The translations under genes were made by a program, and so were the position numbers. Under the pieces are notes generated by a model. The model was not told the DNA's origin. It made no database searches and was given only the letters and a program-made list of their open reading frames with translations. From contig JAAKDF010000008.1 in assembly GCA_011754105.1 (NCBI GenBank), positions 1-64,000 of the forward strand: 64,000 nucleotides of DNA. Reading direction: 5' to 3'. Positions 10,723 through 21,155 of the stretch are shown piece after piece; positions within the stretch are counted from its first letter, which is position 1; every line of letters starts with the position of its first letter. Source of the stretch: Serratia symbiotica. Its GTDB lineage: Bacteria > Pseudomonadota > Gammaproteobacteria > Enterobacterales > Enterobacteriaceae.

Positions 10723-11040
10723 GGCGTTGTTGAATAAATTGAACATTTGGACACCACAAGGATCAAATCATTCTCTTTCTATCAAAATAGCGATATTGCG
10801 TGGCCAAGCAAAAGTTCAAGATCACTAAATGTTTGGCTTACAATCACGCCCTTATCACTCTAGGCTCACTCACTTTCTGGGTGGATAAAACGGCACTTTC
10901 ACCAGTGTGAAAATGGAATCTAGGAAGCCATGGAGGGAGCTAAGTGTCATGACAAAAATTCGTTTCAGCATCAATACGCAGGTCATTGCCATATTGGAAT
11001 GAAGGTTTTGCTTCGCAGTACCGGGCGTGAAGTGCCGGTT
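10723..11040 (+). mobile_element. IS5-family (IS903-like) remnant, copy 2, with internal inversion
   Basis: It begins with the terminal repeat GGCGTTGTTGAATAAAT and the transposase start region (words like AKQKFKITK). At the sequence AACGGCACTT (10889-10898) the element switches to the opposite strand and reads backwards until AAGTGCCGGTT (11030-11040). In the unrearranged copy at 61459 these two points are a 10 bp inverted repeat. The remaining 3' half is missing. It lies between der and the hofQ-aroK block. Confidence 0.85.
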
Positions 11041-11049
11041 TGACAATGC

Positions 11050-11860
11050 GGTTGGATAATATCTCTTAGCTGCATGCTCTGGCATTTGTATTGCGTATGG
11101 GCAAACTGTCGATGATGAGGGAGGGTTATGTGATGATGGTTTTCGCAGAGTTGGATGCGCATGGGAAACAGCAGCATCAGCAGACATTTGTGCTACAACA
11201 GCCGATGAACAGTGTGCAGCTGGTATTGAAAGCGGATTAACGGCCAGCACAGCCGTTGCAGTTAGATAATTTCAACGTTGGCTTGTTGCCGCAGCAAAAA
11301 AGCACGCTGAGCGCAGGTTTTCATCTAATGCGCCTTAGTTAGCGTCTGCTGAACTTAGAACTAACCGCGCTGGAGCAAAAAAAACGGGTGGCGATTATCT
11401 ATAAACCGCGCCTGCTGAGGGCACGTATGCAAACCGCCAGCATCAAGCAGGGAACGGAAATTCCTTACGAAGTCTCGAGTGGTGCCAGCGGCGTAACCTC
11501 AGTGGAGTTCAAAAAAGCGATATTGAGCATGGAGGTGACGCCTAAGTATTGCCTGACGAACGCATCACGCTGACGCTACATATCAGGCAAAATATGCATG
11601 TACGCTTAGTTAGAAGGGGGGGGGAAAGAGAAGCACTCACCATCGATAAGCAGGAGATAAAGACGCAGATCACGGTAAAAGACGGCGAAACCATTGTGTT
11701 GGGGAGAATTTTTCCACTGTTTAATAACGGGCAGGCAGAGAACAAAGTGCCTAGGATAGGCGATATTCTGCTACTGGGATCGCTATTTAAACAGAGCAGC
11801 AAGCAGCATAAAAGGCGCGAAATGATGATCTTCATTTCGCCGACGTTGATTAAAGATTGA
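11050..11860 (+). pseudogene. hofQ: broken pilus-type secretin HofQ (possibly with upstream hof relics)
   Basis: HofQ is an outer-membrane secretin of the type IV pilus/DNA-uptake family. The 3' half is readable across at least two frames: LLNLELTALEQ, ASIKQGTEIPYEVSSG, TSVEFKKAILSMEVTP, then VKDGETIVLGRIF and KVPRIGDILLLGSLF, and a C-terminus ending MIFISPTLIKD. Stops interrupt it near 11225 and 11340 and a frame change occurs near 11550. The signal peptide and N-terminal domains are gone, and the 5' side (11050-11250) may include relics of other hof genes I cannot assign. It precedes aroK as in E. coli. Confidence 0.85.
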
Positions 11861-12210
11861 AGCGTGTCTACTTTGCCATAAATTACTTAAAGTTGATCCT
11901 AGAAACATTTTTTATCACCTTAGGGGCATCTAGGTTTGACGCTGCGACCGATTTAGCTTACAAGGGTTACCGAATTGAGCACCTAGGTTTTTTAGTGCCA
12001 AGATGCCGTCAAAAACGTAGTTTCCCCTCCTGGGGCGCAGATGGTTATTTATTCGGTTGCCAAACAACCAAGAGTATTGAGATAATTTTTCATCTGATCC
12101 TGCACCTGCACCTGCACTATCGTTTATGAGGTTTCAGTTTAGGTCCCGCCGCTAATTTGATTGGCGGGGCGGGTTAACATTAACGCATTGTCTTAGTAAT
12201 ACCGAAAAAC
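11861..12210. other. intergenic region upstream of aroK
   Basis: 350 bp with no recognisable gene. A 90-codon open frame (11857-12129) resembles nothing I know and has no convincing ribosome site, so I do not call it. CCCGCC (12145-12150) and GGCGGG (12163-12168) form a hairpin in the aroK leader. Confidence 0.5.
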
Positions 12211-12732
12211 ATGGCAGAGAAACGCAATATCTTTCTAGTTGGGCCTATGGGTGCTGGGAAAAGCACTATTGGCCGTCAGTTAGCTCAGCAACTTAATATG
12301 GAATTCTTCGACTCTGATCAAGAAATTGAGCAGCGTACCGGAGCTGATGTTAGCTGGGTATTCGATGTGGAAGGCGAATCAGGTTTCCGCGATCGTGAAG
12401 AAAAGGTCATTAATGAACTGACGGATAATAAAGGGATTATACTGGCTACTGGTGGCGGCTCGGTGAAGTCGCGTGAAACACGCAACCGTTTGTCGGCGCG
12501 TGGCTTTGTAGTCTATCTGAAAACCACTATCAATAAGCAGTTGGCCCGTACCCAGCGCGACAAAAAACGCCCGCTTCTGCAGGTCGATTATCCTCCGCGT
12601 GAAGTGCTGGAGACGCTGGCGAAAGAACGCAATCCGTTGTACGAAGAAATTGCCGATGTAACTATCCGCACCGATGATCAAAGCGCTAAAGTGGTGGCCA
12701 ATCAGATCATCAACATGCTGGAAAACAATTGA
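12211..12732 (+). CDS. aroK: shikimate kinase I
   Basis: Phosphorylates shikimate with ATP, the fifth step of the chorismate pathway. The protein has 173 residues, as in E. coli. The Walker A loop GPMGAGKST is at residues 11-19, with DSDQEIE for substrate binding, GFRDREE and the GGGSV loop, all family hallmarks. It begins the conserved aroK-aroB-damX-dam-rpe-gph-trpS series. A 13 bp perfect hairpin follows (12739-12769). Together with aroB and aroE in this window it supports retained aromatic amino-acid and folate precursor synthesis. Confidence 0.97.
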   Translation: MAEKRNIFLVGPMGAGKSTIGRQLAQQLNMEFFDSDQEIEQRTGADVSWVFDVEGESGFRDREEKVINELTDNKGIILATGGGSVKSRETRNRLSARGFVVYLKTTINKQLARTQRDKKRPLLQVDYPPREVLETLAKERNPLYEEIADVTIRTDDQSAKVVANQIINMLENN

Positions 12733-12738
12733 TTGCGG

Positions 12739-12769
12739 TTTGCGTATTCGCTGCAGGCGAATACGCAAA
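12739..12769. other. hairpin in aroK-aroB gap
   Basis: TTTGCGTATTCGC (12739-12751) is inverted exactly at 12757-12769 with a TGCAG loop. There is no T-run, so it is more likely an mRNA-stability or attenuation structure than a terminator. Confidence 0.6.
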
Positions 12770-12826
12770 GACTGATTTGTGTTTCTGCAGCAGCGGGGAT
12801 AAACCACACTGAAAACTAGGCGCGAT

Positions 12827-13924
12827 ATAGAGATAATTACCGTATCGCTTGGGAAGCGCAGCTACCCGATTACAATAGCAGCTGGATTGTTTAACGATCC
12901 GGCCTCTTTTATGCCGTTGAAAGCCGGTGAACAGGTGATGCTGGTTACCAACCAGACGTTGGCACCGCTCTATTTGGAGCGGGTTCGCAAAGTGTTGGAG
13001 CAAGGTTGCGTGAGGGTGGATCAGGTGATCCTGCCTGATGGCGAACAGTACAAATCCCTGGCGGTACTCGAACAGGTGTTCTCAGCATTGCTGCAAAAGC
13101 CTCATGGCCGTGATACAACGCTGATCGCGATTGGCGGTGGCGTTATCGGTGACCTTACGGGCGTTGCCGCCGCCTGTTATCAGCGTGGCGTGCGTTTTAT
13201 TCAAGTTCCTACCACGCTGTTGTCGCAGGTAGACTCTTCCGTTGGCGGTAAAACCGCTGTCAATCATCCGCTCGGTAAAAACATGATCGGCGCATTCTAT
13301 CAACCTGCTTCGGTAGTGGTTGATTTGGACTGCTTGCAAACCTTGCCAGCACGTGAACTTTCTTCTGGCCTGGCTGAAGTGATCAAGTATGGGATTATTC
13401 TTGACCGTGACTTTTTCGTCTGGCTTGAAAACAATATCGATGCGTTAGTGGCGCTAGATATGCAGGCTCTGGCTTACTGTATCCGCCGCTGCTGCGAGCT
13501 GAAAGCTGAGGTTGTAGCTGCTGATGAACGCGAAAGCGGTTTGCGTGCTCTTCTGAATTTAGGCCATACTTACGGCCATGCGATCGAAGCTGAAATGGGC
13601 TATGGTGTATGGTTGCACGGAGAAGCCGTCGCGGTCGGCATGGTGATGGCGGCGGAAACCGCGCATCGCCTCGGCCAGATCTCCATTGATGATATTGAGC
13701 GCATTAAAGCGTTACTGTTGCGCGCTGGCCTGCCGGTTTGTGGGCCTCAGGAAATGACGCCAGGAAGTTATCTGCCGCATATGATGCGTGATAAAAAAGT
13801 GCTGGCTGGCGAGTTGCTCTTGGTACTGCCGATGGACATCGGCCGGGCGCAAGTCCGCAGTGGCATTGGGCATGATCGGGTGCTAACATCTATCGCAGCC
13901 TGCCTTCCCATAGGGAATGTTTAG
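12827..13924 (+). CDS. aroB: 3-dehydroquinate synthase, start codon eroded
   Basis: NAD- and metal-dependent cyclisation of DAHP to 3-dehydroquinate, second step of the shikimate pathway. The frame is intact, with [36 protein letters not shown] cut across the active site, and the metal-binding [10 protein letters not shown] and WLHGEAV. The expected N-terminus (reading [19 protein letters not shown]) starts at 12827 with ATA where ATG is normal. The next ordinary in-frame start is TTG at 12887, which would remove the first 20 residues, including the first beta strand. Ancestrally the gene clearly started at 12827. It may be weakly expressed from ATA, or be an early casualty. The rest of the sequence looks under selection. 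Confidence 0.85.
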   Translation: MEIITVSLGKRSYPITIAAGLFNDPASFMPLKAGEQVMLVTNQTLAPLYLERVRKVLEQGCVRVDQVILPDGEQYKSLAVLEQVFSALLQKPHGRDTTLIAIGGGVIGDLTGVAAACYQRGVRFIQVPTTLLSQVDSSVGGKTAVNHPLGKNMIGAFYQPASVVVDLDCLQTLPARELSSGLAEVIKYGIILDRDFFVWLENNIDALVALDMQALAYCIRRCCELKAEVVAADERESGLRALLNLGHTYGHAIEAEMGYGVWLHGEAVAVGMVMAAETAHRLGQISIDDIERIKALLLRAGLPVCGPQEMTPGSYLPHMMRDKKVLAGELLLVLPMDIGRAQVRSGIGHDRVLTSIAACLPIGNV

Positions 13925-13969
13925 CTAAATCAGGCAAAGTCACCGTTGCTTAGACGCCGTTGATATCTA

Positions 13970-14173
13970 TATATCCTAAATAATTCGAGCTACAGGAAGG
14001 CGTCATAGCAGCGACAAATTGGTTTGGAAGAATCGATTTGAACAAGGCTTGCGCTGGGCAGCAGGCTGAACTTCAGGTAGGAGATTCATTAATCCCCCAG
14101 TCGCTTATACTCGTCATTGACTGGGGTGAGCAAGGAAAGCTAATGCACAGTCAACTTGAAGTAGGGTGAGTAT
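13970..14173. repeat. ~204 bp intergenic repeat, copy A
   Basis: Its termini TATATCCTAAATAATTCGAG and CAACTTGAAGTAGGGTGAG are roughly inverse to each other. The copy at 62891-63094 is the same element reversed and has the same length. The interior has the pattern GATTTGAAC...GCTTGCGCTGGGC and a CCCCAGT...ACTGGGG hairpin. It fills most of the aroB-damX gap. Confidence 0.8.
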
Positions 14174-14275
14174 ATTACTAATGAATAAAGTATAATAGGT
14201 GTTGCTTTGCTATCATCGGGTTGATTCTTCCTGTGCCACAATGGCGGGCTCATGCTTCTAGTTGGAGGATTTCAG

Positions 14276-15266
14276 ATGGATGAGTTTAAACTGGAAGACG
14301 GTCGCAGACCTGATAGCTGAGATAGTCGTCCTATGCACTCACGCAAACCGGTTGTGGTGTCTCTTTTTGCCGTATCGCGTCACCGTTTATGATAAGTACT
14401 GGCGTTTTGGTGTTGCTACTGCTGGTTATAGGCATGGATTCGGCGTTGAATGCACCGACCAAACATGAAACAGCAAAGGAAGGCACGCAAAACAGCGTGG
14501 CCAAAGATATCCACCTGTCCGGTTCTTCGGGCACTGGTCACCAGCAAAAACAGCGTAGTAGGTGGTACCAACGATACCCATGGTAATGTTGGCGTGAGCA
14601 CAACGTATTAGCCGCAGAATGTCAGCGTTCCGCGGAGCGCCAGCACGCCGACGTAAGCACAGTCGTTGCCCCCACCCGCAAGGTGGTGCGCAGCCGCGTA
14701 TCGAGCTGCCAGGCAATATGGCAGATGCGCTATCTTCGCAGCAAGGGTAGGCTGATATAGTGACTCAAGGCAAAACCGGGGTGCAATCAACATTACAGAT
14801 GGTGTCTGGCGACAGTAATGAACGGTGCAGCGGCGAGAGAAACCATACATCCGCCGCAGGGGATGTGCACCGCAGGCAAAAACTGCCAGCAAATCTTCCA
14901 CTACGCACCATAAATTGCCAACCACGGTGTCAGCCACCAATTTTAGCCTCTTCTGCTAAGGCGAGAAGAGGTAAGCGGCATTGCATTGCAGTCCACAGTG
15001 GGTAACCACTATATACTATATCTTGCAACTAAGCAGAGCCTGGCGCCCCTATACGGTGCATGCCTGCGCTAAGCAGCAGAAGCTGCAAAACTACCTGGTA
15101 TATACCCAACCCAACGTAAAGGCAAACCATGTTATGTGTTGGTCAGTTGTAACTATGCGTCTTCTTAAGAAGCAAAGCGTACCATAGTAACGTTGTCGGC
15201 GGATGTGCAGGCAAAAAATCATAGGTTCGGCCTGCTCGTCAAGTCCAGCAAGAGCTTAAAAAATAA
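14276..15266 (+). pseudogene. damX: broken division protein DamX (SPOR domain)
   Basis: DamX is an inner-membrane protein whose C-terminal SPOR domain binds denuded septal peptidoglycan. The start MDEFKLEDGRRPD is clear and has a GGAGG site, but a stop follows at once. The membrane helix is still visible in another frame (GVLVLLLLVIGMDSAL). The SPOR domain is recognisable in pieces near the end (words like KQQKLQNYLVYTQ and WYVLVSCNYAS), and the gene ends in a lysine-rich tail at 15266. Multiple stops and shifts make it dead. Its place between aroB and dam matches E. coli. Confidence 0.9.
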
Positions 15267-15350
15267 ATCATTTAGATATGCGCACTGACGTGCCGTCTGA
15301 AACAGAGTACAATCCGCTGCTCTGCATTATACAAGTAGCTAATTCACGGC

Positions 15351-16187
15351 ATGAAAAAAAACCGCGCTTTTTTAAAATGGGCCGGTGGAAAGTACCCGTT
15401 GGTGGATGAGATTCGTCGTCATCTGCCAGCGGGAGACTGCTTAATCGAGCCATTTGTGGGGGCAGGTTCTGTTTTCCTGAATACAGAGTACGATACCTAT
15501 ATTCTCGCCGACATTAACAGCGATCTTATCAACTTGTATAACATCGTTAAGCTGTGCACAGACGATTTTGTGAGCGATGCACGTATTCTTTTTACCAATA
15601 AATTTAATAACTCAGATCAATTTTACCTGCTACGCAAAAAGTTCAATGCTAGCATCAATGCCTATTGTCGGGCACTGCTGTTTCTATATCTGAACCGCCA
15701 CTGCTATAACGGCTTGTGTCGCTATAATCTACGCGGCGAGTTCAACGTGCCTTTTGGTCGTTATAATAAACCCTACTTCCCTGAGGAAGAGCTATACTGG
15801 TTTGCTGAAAAATCCCGTAATACCACTTTTGTCTGTGCTCATTACCGTACTACCATGGCAAAGGCGATACGCGGTACGGTAGTGTATTGCGATCCGCCTT
15901 ATGCGCCCTTGTCGGCGACGGCGAATTTCACTGCTTATCACACCAATAACTTCAGCATTATCGACCAGCAGGATCTAGCGCGTATGGCGCATCAGCTTTC
16001 TATACAGAGCCAGGTGCCAGTATTGATTTCCAATCATGATACTGAGTTGACACGTGACTGGTACCAGCAAGCTTCGTTGCATGTGGTAAAGGCACGCCGT
16101 ACTATTAGCCGTAATGCTCTTGGGCGTGGTAAAGTGAACGAGCTTTTGGCGCTGTATTGCGGAACTGGAAAATGCACCGGCGTATAA
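15351..16187 (+). CDS. dam: DNA adenine methylase Dam
   Basis: Methylates adenine in GATC, directing mismatch repair, SeqA control of initiation and some gene regulation. The protein has 278 residues. The SAM-binding FVGAGSVF lies at residues 35-42 and the catalytic DPPY at 181-184, the same position as in E. coli. The N-terminal [12 protein letters not shown] motif and the target-recognition region with [13 protein letters not shown] are conserved. The C-terminus (CGTGKCTGV) is somewhat divergent. It is intact while its neighbours damX and gph are dead, implying continued selection on Dam methylation. Confidence 0.96.
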   Translation: MKKNRAFLKWAGGKYPLVDEIRRHLPAGDCLIEPFVGAGSVFLNTEYDTYILADINSDLINLYNIVKLCTDDFVSDARILFTNKFNNSDQFYLLRKKFNASINAYCRALLFLYLNRHCYNGLCRYNLRGEFNVPFGRYNKPYFPEEELYWFAEKSRNTTFVCAHYRTTMAKAIRGTVVYCDPPYAPLSATANFTAYHTNNFSIIDQQDLARMAHQLSIQSQVPVLISNHDTELTRDWYQQASLHVVKARRTISRNALGRGKVNELLALYCGTGKCTGV

Positions 16188-16218
16188 ACATACGACCCCT
16201 AAGAGTGTAAAGAAGCGG

Positions 16219-16896
16219 ATGAAAAAATTTTTGATTGCCCCGTCCATTCTGTCGGCAGATTTTGCTAGGTTAGGTGAAGACACTGCTAACATGCTGGCCG
16301 CTGGCGGCGATGTGGTACACTTCGATATCATGGATAACCACTATGTTCCTAATTTGACCATCGGCCCGCTAGTGTGTGAAGCGCTGCGTAATTACGGCAT
16401 TACCGCGCCGATCGATGTGCACTTGATGGTGAAACCGGTAGAGCGCATTGTGCCTGACTTCGCCAAGGCTGGCGCAACCTATATCACTTTCCACCCTGAA
16501 GCCTCCGAACATATCGCTCGCACCCTTCAACTGATTAAAGAGCATGGCTGCAAGGCTGGCCTGGTATTTAACCCCGCTACCCCGCTGAGCTACCTCGACT
16601 ACGTGATGGATAAAATCGATGTGATCCTAGTAATGTCGGTGAATCCGGGGTTCGGTGGTCAGTCATTTATTCAAGGCACGTTGGGCAAGCTGCGCCAAGT
16701 GCGCAAGCTGATCGACGCAAGCGGCCGCGATATTCGTCTGGAAGTCGATGGCGGCGTGAAAGTCGATAATATCGCCGAGATCGCTGCTGCGGGTGCCGAC
16801 ATGTTCGTTGCTGGGTCAGCGATTTTCGGCAAGCCGGATTACCGCAAGGTAATCGACGACATGTGCCGCGAACTGGCGAAGGTCTTTCATGTCTAA
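16219..16896 (+). CDS. rpe: ribulose-phosphate 3-epimerase
   Basis: Interconverts ribulose-5-P and xylulose-5-P in the pentose phosphate pathway. The protein has 225 residues. It is a TIM barrel with the metal and proton-transfer residues in [33 protein letters not shown] and LEVDGGVK, all as in the family. It lies 31 bp after dam, and its last codons overlap the ATG of the dead gph (16889). Intact. Confidence 0.97.
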   Translation: MKKFLIAPSILSADFARLGEDTANMLAAGGDVVHFDIMDNHYVPNLTIGPLVCEALRNYGITAPIDVHLMVKPVERIVPDFAKAGATYITFHPEASEHIARTLQLIKEHGCKAGLVFNPATPLSYLDYVMDKIDVILVMSVNPGFGGQSFIQGTLGKLRQVRKLIDASGRDIRLEVDGGVKVDNIAEIAAAGADMFVAGSAIFGKPDYRKVIDDMCRELAKVFHV

Positions 16897-17527
16897 TTTT
16901 TCCGCCATCCGCGCTTTGGCTTTTGATCTGGATGGCACTGCTGGTGGATAGTGTGCCAAGCCTGGCGGTTGCTCTCAATCTGACCTTAGTGGAAATAAGG
17001 TTGCCCACAGCGGGGGAAGCGCGTGTTGTTACTTGGATCGGTAACGGTGCCGACATACTGGTGCTGCGTGCGCTGTGCTGGACGGAAGAGGCAGACTAAC
17101 CGCATCAGGCACGCTAATTTCGTGAATGATTCGATCATTTCTATGCACAAAATATTGACAGCGGCAGCCGCCTGTTACAGCAGGTAAAAGAGACGCTGGC
17201 CTATCTGGCCGCATAAGGTTATCTGATAGCTCTAGTGACCAATCAGCCGACGCTTTTTATCGCCCCTTTACTGTCTACATGTACTATTGGCGACTATTTC
17301 TCGCTGGTGATCTCCGTGGTTATGATGTGACGGAAAAAAACCGAATCCGGCACTGCTATATTTGGTGCCTGGCAAGCTCGGCCTGCGTGCCAACAAGTTG
17401 TTGTTCGTTCGGAGATTCACGAAATAATATCTAAGCAGCACAGGGCGCAGGTTGCCTATGTCTGGAACACTTCGCCGATTTGTTGCCTGTTTTTGGGCTG
17501 TCATCTTTAGAGGATCAGGAAATTTAA
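16889..17527 (+). pseudogene. gph: broken phosphoglycolate phosphatase
   Basis: A HAD-family phosphatase that clears 2-phosphoglycolate from DNA repair. The start reads [13 protein letters not shown], which includes the catalytic DxD motif. A deletion in GTLLVDS then shifts the frame. Later pieces such as [16 protein letters not shown] and a final [12 protein letters not shown] tail (ending DQEI) are found in other frames through stops. It overlaps the end of rpe and stops three bases before the trpS ATG, the ancestral operon spacing. Confidence 0.9.
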
Positions 17528-17529
17528 AC

Positions 17530-18534
17530 ATGAGTAAGCCCATCGTATTTAGTGGCGCACAGCCGTCCGGCGAACTGACCATTGGCAACTACATGGGGGC
17601 GCTGCGTCAGTGGGTTCAGATGCAGGATGACTACGACTGTATCTACTGTATCGTTGATCTACACGCCATCACTGTGCGTCAAGATGCGGAGCAACTGCGT
17701 AAAGCTACGCTGGATACACTGGCATTTTACATGGCCTGTGGGATTGATCCGGAAAGGAGTACTATCTTTGTGCAGTCACATGTGCCAGAGCATACTCAAC
17801 TGGGCTGGGTGCTAAACTGCTACACCTATTTCGGTGAGTTAAGCCGCATGACTCAGTACAAGGATAAATCCATATGCTACGCAGAGAACATCAATGCTGG
17901 TCTATTCAACTACCCGGTGCTGATGGCGGCGGATATCCTACTGTATCAGACCCATCAAGTGCCGGTTGGTAAAGACCAAAAACAGCATCTAGAGTTAATC
18001 CGTGATGTGAGCCAGCGTTTTAATGCGCTGTATGGCGAGGTGTTCAAGGTCCCTGAGCCGTTTATTCCTAAGTCCGGCGCTCGTGTGATGTCGTTGCAGG
18101 AACCGCACAAGAAGATGTCTAAGTCGGACGATAACCGTAATAACGTAATTGGCCTGCTGGAAGATCCGCATACGGTGACTAAAAAAATCAAACGTGCGAT
18201 GACCGACTCTGAAGATCCGCCGGTCATCCGTTATGATGTGGCCAACAAAGCGGGCGTCTCCAACCTGCTGGATATCCTCTCCGGTGTGACTGGCAAAAGC
18301 ATCGTTAAGTTGGAAGCTGAGTTTGCTGGTCAGATGTACGGCCAGCTAAAAGGCGTGGTGGCGGAAGCAGTATCTGGCACGTTGAGCGAATTGCAACAGC
18401 GTTACTACAGCTTACGCAAAGACGAAGCCTACTTGCAGCAGGTGATGTGTGACGGTTCTTTTAAGGCGCGTGCGCGTGCGAAGGAAACCTTGGAGAAGGT
18501 CTATCAGGCAGTTGGCTTTGTAGCGCCGCGATAA
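17530..18534 (+). CDS. trpS: tryptophanyl-tRNA synthetase
   Basis: Class I synthetase charging tRNA-Trp. The protein has 334 residues, as in E. coli. The HIGH-type signature is within GELTIGNY (about residues 14-21) and the KMSKS loop within KKMSKSDDN (about 194-202). [11 protein letters not shown] lines the active site. I start at ATG 17530 (MSKPIVFSG), preceded by AGGA; an upstream frame extension to 17452 reads through the dead gph end and is not real. Intact. Confidence 0.97.
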   Translation: MSKPIVFSGAQPSGELTIGNYMGALRQWVQMQDDYDCIYCIVDLHAITVRQDAEQLRKATLDTLAFYMACGIDPERSTIFVQSHVPEHTQLGWVLNCYTYFGELSRMTQYKDKSICYAENINAGLFNYPVLMAADILLYQTHQVPVGKDQKQHLELIRDVSQRFNALYGEVFKVPEPFIPKSGARVMSLQEPHKKMSKSDDNRNNVIGLLEDPHTVTKKIKRAMTDSEDPPVIRYDVANKAGVSNLLDILSGVTGKSIVKLEAEFAGQMYGQLKGVVAEAVSGTLSELQQRYYSLRKDEAYLQQVMCDGSFKARARAKETLEKVYQAVGFVAPR

Positions 18535-18609
18535 GTGCAGCTTTTGCCGCCTATGCCGTGATGTTGACTTATATCGGGCAGCGCCTACTATTAGCTATAA
18601 AACTGAGGC

Positions 18610-19908
18610 TCAGAAAAAATCAATGCGTGTGCTCATGCCGGTGGTTCGCCAGATATTGTCCTGTGCTAAGGCACTATTGCCGCTAACATAACCGAAGGCG
18701 TAGTAGAGGCGATCTAACAGATTATCTACATAGACAGAAATATTCATAAATTCGGTAGCCTGCCAACCACAGTTGGGTATCCAATGTGGTATAGGCTATC
18801 TTTTGGCACTGATTATTGCTATCAAAATTGTGCGTCCCTACCAGATTTACCGCCAGGCGCGTCATCATGGCACCATAATTTGTGTCAATTACTCCGTTTA
18901 AACTTCTTCCAGCACGGTAACGTGGTACAAAGAGTACCCAGTTTCCGCTATACAGCGCGCTACTATTAGTAAACTTAGAACGTACCACATTGCCGTTCAA
19001 ATCCCATGACCAACCCGGTGCGAACAGCCATTTTGCTTCAAACTCCACTCCACTGTCATCGGATGTGCTAGCGTTAATTGTTTACATCCCGACCGGGCCG
19101 GAATATAGCTGCATATATCGTGTATGGGTATGGAAGGTTGGTTCTTGTAATTGAACACTAGAGGAGGCATAACCAGTGCCGATCTCATAGTCGAGAGATT
19201 GTTCCACTATAAAGGGTTTTGCATCAAGTCCAGGCGAGGGTACAATATTAAAACCAGAAGGTTTATATCCTTGTGTAATACGGGTAGGGTATAGACCCGC
19301 CAATCTATCGGGAAGCATATAGACCGTGGAAAGTTGGCTAAGTACCTGGTTATCATGATTCTTTCCGCTATCGTAAAACGGGGTGCTGAGCATATTGCCA
19401 TTATACAGGGTGCTTGAATTATCATGAGGAAAAGAACGCCATCCCCGATGTTAAATCGATTGGTTAAATGCTATGTCAGGTCACTGTAAGCTGCCAGTAT
19501 TTCAGCGCTAGTGTAGCTACTTTTAATCATATAAAGTATTGATCGCATGTCGTAAGTTGCATTAACCTTCTCGCGCGTATTCTGCCTAGAAATCCCCACT
19601 ACCATATAGGTGGCGACGCGCAGTTCTTGAACATCCTGATTCCAGCGCTGAGGTAGGTTAACCAGTAATGTTCTAGTCGCGAAGGTCCGTGAATAATGCT
19701 ATTATTGCCAACTGCTTATCAGGTTAAAAGCCCAATTGTCGGTAGTGTATTTGCTATTTAACGTCTGGCTATCAGTACAGCGCTACAGAGAAGGATCAGG
19801 TGCGCGATTGCCTATTATTAGTTGACCGCTTTTTATGGTATTCCAGGAAACTTATGTATCCTGTGTGGCGCGAGTCGTAGCTTGATATTACCGGCGCTGG
19901 CACGTGAC
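18610..19908 (-). pseudogene. fyuA: relic of yersiniabactin/pesticin receptor FyuA
   Basis: A TonB-dependent outer-membrane receptor matching FyuA over most of its barrel. In several frames one reads GNIKLRLAP (the 5' end), TQGYKPSGFNIVP, GLDAKPFIVEQSLDYEIGT, MQLYSGPVGM, KWLFAPGWSWDLNGNV, SKFTNSSALYSGN and a C-terminus ending STRIDFF with the usual terminal Phe. FyuA has about 670 residues. Here the first roughly 220 (signal, TonB box, plug) are missing, because the gene stops at the end of an insertion-sequence remnant at 19912. Many stops and shifts occur. In Yersinia and some Enterobacteriaceae fyuA belongs to the high-pathogenicity island; no biosynthesis genes are visible here. Confidence 0.85.
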
Positions 19909-19911
19909 ACC

Positions 19912-20510
19912 GGTGTTGTTGAATAAATAGAATATTTGGTCGGCACGAGAATCAAATAACTCTCCTTTTCTATCAAAATAGAGATATTTGCGTGGCCCCA
20001 GCAAAAGTTTAAGATCACCAACTGGAAGGCTTACAACAACGCCATTCACAAGGATTTGTCGGCCTGACACTTCGCACCCTCCAGGGCTTCGTCGACTCCA
20101 TTTTCACACTGATGAAAGTGCCATTGAACTGCACGGACTACACCTACATCAGTAAGCAGGAGAAATCCGTCAATGTTTCGTTTAAACTCCCCACGCCGGG
20201 TGAAATTGTGCACCTGGTTATCGACTCCACCGGGCTCAACGTCTTGGGTGAAGGGGAGTTGAATGGTAAAAAATAGTCAGGGGAAACGGCAGATCTGGCG
20301 AAAATTGAATTTAGCCGTAGATACAGAAACACATGAGTTCATCTGTGCTGACCTTTCCTTGAGCAAGGTCACAGATACGGAAGCCTTCCCAGGTCTCATC
20401 CGCCAGACGTACCGTAAAATCAAAGTCGCCTCGGCGGATAGAGCTTACGATACGTGAGTGAATCATGATTAGTTAAGGCGCAAGAAGATAAGGGCGTTAA
20501 TACCGCCCAG
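19912..20510 (+). mobile_element. IS5-family (IS903-like) remnant, copy 3
   Basis: The left terminal repeat GGTGTTGTTGAATAAAT and the transposase start (AKQKFKITNW-like, one frame off) are present. About 160 bp after the first 35 codons are deleted, joining ACGCCATTC to the RLTLRALQGF-type region. Longer open pieces read IWRKLNLAVDTETHEFICADL. It ends abruptly after ATACCGCCCAG without a right terminal repeat, at nearly the same point as copy 6. It truncates fyuA on one side and abuts the ppdD block on the other. Confidence 0.88.
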
Positions 20511-20530
20511 ATTGTCGATGTTTTTCAAAT

Positions 20531-20559
20531 AAAGCCCCGCCGTAGCAGCGGGGCTTTTT
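20531..20559 (+). terminator. rho-independent terminator upstream of ppdD
   Basis: AAAGCCCCGC (20531-20540) pairs with GCGGGGCTTT and runs into TTTTTC. Its upstream gene is gone; it directly follows the IS remnant. Confidence 0.75.
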
Positions 20560-20691
20560 CTCGCCAAAATTGCGAGACAAGCCCCAACTTTTATCCTGCT
20601 AAAACCGCGCGCTAACTTGTATTAGAAGCACGCCGGGAAATGCGCTAAAGCGCCTCGAAAAGCGCCATTGGTTCAAATAACCTGCCCTCCC

Positions 20692-21150
20692 ATGACTGAC
20701 ATTGAATCACAACGCGGTTTTGCTCTGATTGAACTGATGGTGGTGATTGCTATCATCGCCATATTGAGCGCCATTGCCATGCCCGCCTACTAAGGTTACA
20801 TCCAAAAAGAAGCGCTGTCCGACATGCGACATGTTGTAGGTGATGACACCATATAAAATGGCCGTAGAATTGTGCCTACTGGACGACAGTAGGCCAACAG
20901 ACTGCAACGTCGGCAGTAAGGGCATTCCTACCAACGGCTCTTCGCACTAAGTCAGCGCGGTTCAAGTCAGCTTGGGGTGGATTACCAGCCTCACTGGAGA
21001 TTCAGAAGCTACTGGAGTTAAAAGTGGCGCTGACACCCACGAAAAATCCTGGTGGATAAACTCGCTGGACTCGTCCTATGCACCAGCGAAAACGCCAATC
21101 TAGCCAAGGTATGCCAGGATATCTTACACTTTGACACCGCCGCAGAGTAA
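20692..21150 (+). pseudogene. ppdD: broken type IV prepilin PpdD
   Basis: The class III leader is clear: SQRGFALIELMVVIAIIAIL, with the prepilin-peptidase cut after Gly and the conserved Glu at +5. A stop replaces a codon just after the hydrophobic helix (MPAY, then stop). Further stops and shifts break the pilin body, of which SDMRHVV and a final DILHF-like segment are readable. It heads the ppdD-hofB-hofC set. Confidence 0.9.
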
Positions 21151-21155
21151 AGGTG

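Noticed and set aside
11857..12129. 90-codon open frame between hofQ and aroK
   Set aside because: No recognisable family, low-complexity end (repeated His-Leu), no ribosome site, and it starts inside the end of the dead hofQ. Most likely chance.
17452..17529. Apparent N-terminal extension of TrpS
   Set aside because: It overlaps the 3' end of the dead gph; the protein family starts at 17530.
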